Part shown: positions 12,739 to 12,741 of the stretch, piece after piece
Layout: every line of letters begins with the position of its first letter
Numbering within the stretch: the first letter of the stretch is position 1
NCBI GenBank assembly: GCA_964356355.1
Contig: CAYHGX010000026.1
Location: forward strand, 1 to 12,741
Reading direction: 5' to 3'
DNA from: CAYHGX01 sp964356355
GTDB taxonomy: Bacteria > Patescibacteriota > Gracilibacteria > UBA1369 > LOWO2-01-FULL-3
DNA: 12,741 bases
The notes under the pieces: generated by a model
What the model saw: only the letters and a program-made list of their open reading frames with translations
The model's database searches: none
What the model was told of the DNA's origin: nothing
Program-made: the position numbers and the translations under genes

Positions 12739-12741
12739 GGG

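Larger units (their letters stand above)
12095..12741. other. Gene-free, hairpin-rich region; candidate structured RNA, strand unresolved
   Basis: No credible ORF occurs on either strand in about 650 nt, and I recognise no tRNA, tmRNA, RNase P, SRP or 6S signature. Inverted repeats are dense: 12207-12212/12223-12228; 12241-12249/12257-12265 (nine pairs, one G-U); 12405-12409/12414-12418; 12490-12494/12515-12519 enclosing 12498-12502/12507-12511; 12543-12547/12552-12556; and long-range 12525-12533/12625-12633 followed inward by ATACT/AGTAT (12534-12538/12603-12607). Minus-strand support: a GCAA (GNRA) loop in the 12490-12519 hairpin, a promoter at 12710-12738 and a terminator-like hairpin near 12135. 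Plus-strand support: the long-range stem is unbroken (one G-U) and a T6 run follows at 12646-12651. A neighbour gene lies beyond the edge, so part may be its leader. Confidence 0.4.

Noticed and set aside
12095..12741. CRISPR array
   Set aside because: No regularly spaced direct repeats; the repeats seen are inverted and all different.

Overview
The window reads as a compact bacterial chromosome segment using the standard code (TAA, TAG and TGA all act as stops). It carries twelve protein genes, one of them cut by the left edge. Neighbouring genes are mostly unrelated housekeeping or accessory functions, often one gene per transcript. Almost no start codon has a Shine-Dalgarno sequence. Instead several have a -10 box ending only 6-7 nt upstream of the start codon, which predicts leaderless mRNAs. 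This, together with low-complexity insertions in conserved enzymes and short versions of some families, would suit a candidate-phylum (Patescibacteria/Peregrinibacteria-like) genome. That is an inference; no rRNA or ribosomal protein is present to settle it.

Layout. Bases 1-3342 (minus strand) hold a redox and isoprenoid cluster: glutaredoxin, then a bifunctional glutathione synthetase GshF, then the N-terminal part of IspG. Bases 3414-4214 (minus) hold an unrecognised protein behind the best sigma70-type promoter of the window. Bases 4342-6326 (plus) hold a 2Fe-2S ferredoxin, a GNAT acetyltransferase and an HNH endonuclease-like protein, with a hairpin-rich gap before the last. Bases 6394-8951 (plus) hold Fpg/MutM DNA glycosylase and a large fold-type I PLP enzyme. 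A DUF1761 membrane protein (minus, 8941-9375) overlaps the PLP gene tail to tail. A small aquaporin-like channel (plus, 9429-10040) diverges from it. Bases 10214-12094 (minus) hold a membrane acyltransferase followed closely by mnmA. Bases 12095-12741 have no gene.

How the genes fit together. Glutaredoxin plus GshF form a self-contained thiol module (make glutathione, then use it). IspG is an Fe-S enzyme. Ferredoxin could feed electrons to such enzymes, but it is not in their transcript. Fpg repairs oxidised bases, so a general oxidative-stress theme is possible but not proved.

The most interesting non-coding signals are two. First, a 165-nt inverted-repeat element fills the space between the convergent aquaporin and mnmA genes; its arm substitutions keep pairing (G-U) only in the mnmA-sense RNA. 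Second, the roughly 650-nt gene-free right end contains at least six hairpins and a possible promoter, a candidate for an undescribed structured RNA. Strand and identity of that second region are unresolved.
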